This document shows, piece after piece, positions 14,978 through 14,999 of a DNA stretch of 14,999 bases. A program made the translations under genes and the position numbers. The notes beneath the pieces are model-generated. The model did no database searches and was not told the DNA's origin. It was given only the letters and a program-made list of their open reading frames with translations. Numbering within the stretch: the stretch's first letter is position 1; every line of letters begins with the position of its first letter. The DNA comes from Deltaproteobacteria bacterium (GTDB lineage: Bacteria > Desulfobacterota > G020345765): assembly GCA_030616835.1 (NCBI GenBank), contig JAUWWP010000030.1, forward strand, positions 1 through 14,999, written 5' to 3'.

Positions 14978-14999
14978 GGCCTGTCGGAAGAATGCCTAA

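Overview
This 15 kb window is bacterial chromosome carrying mostly housekeeping genes: queA-tgt, yajC-secD-secF, recJ, radC and selB. Nothing marks it as phage, plasmid or transposon. Short intergenic regions contain degenerate A+T-rich direct and inverted repeats and 'ACGAATT-ACACGAA'-type tandem repeats. Repeats of this style are, to my knowledge, common in genomes of uncultured bacterial phyla recovered from metagenomes, but the phylum cannot be named from this window. TGA is used as a normal stop (spoIID-like gene, yajC).

Left block (1-4606, + strand): a secreted SpoIID/LytB-type glycan hydrolase, a GAF-GGDEF diguanylate cyclase, then queA and tgt (queuosine tRNA modification). Joins are tight: 15 bp, then two TAATG stop/start overlaps, so all four are probably one transcript. 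Middle block (4953-8478, + strand): yajC-secD-secF plus a DUF456 membrane protein. The order queA-tgt-yajC-secD-secF matches E. coli, but here a 346 bp repeat-rich spacer separates tgt from yajC.

Repair block (8594-11618): radC (-) and recJ (+) diverge from a 243 bp region with a good sigma70-type promoter for each. Tail-to-tail with recJ, overlapping its last 44 bases, is a gene not visible as a simple ORF: a DUF123 (COG1833, GIY-YIG-like) protein on the minus strand. Its frame is preserved end to end, but it carries one in-frame TGA and no ordinary start codon. It still has a near-consensus promoter (TTGACA-N17-TATTAT) and a strong Shine-Dalgarno. It looks like a recently broken gene or an assembly error.

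Right block (11761-14999, + strand): about 2.8 copies of a 71 bp tandem repeat, then a promoter whose -10 lies 7 bases before the selB ATG (a probable leaderless message), selB itself, and a zinc-ribbon protein with two FHA domains. selA, selD and tRNA-Sec are not in the window. The window ends in a 9 bp inverted repeat with a 13-base loop.

I found no convincing undescribed system. The strongest leads are the cryptic DUF123 gene, the leaderless signature at selB, the possible FHA phospho-switch architecture, and the repeat-bearing spacers.
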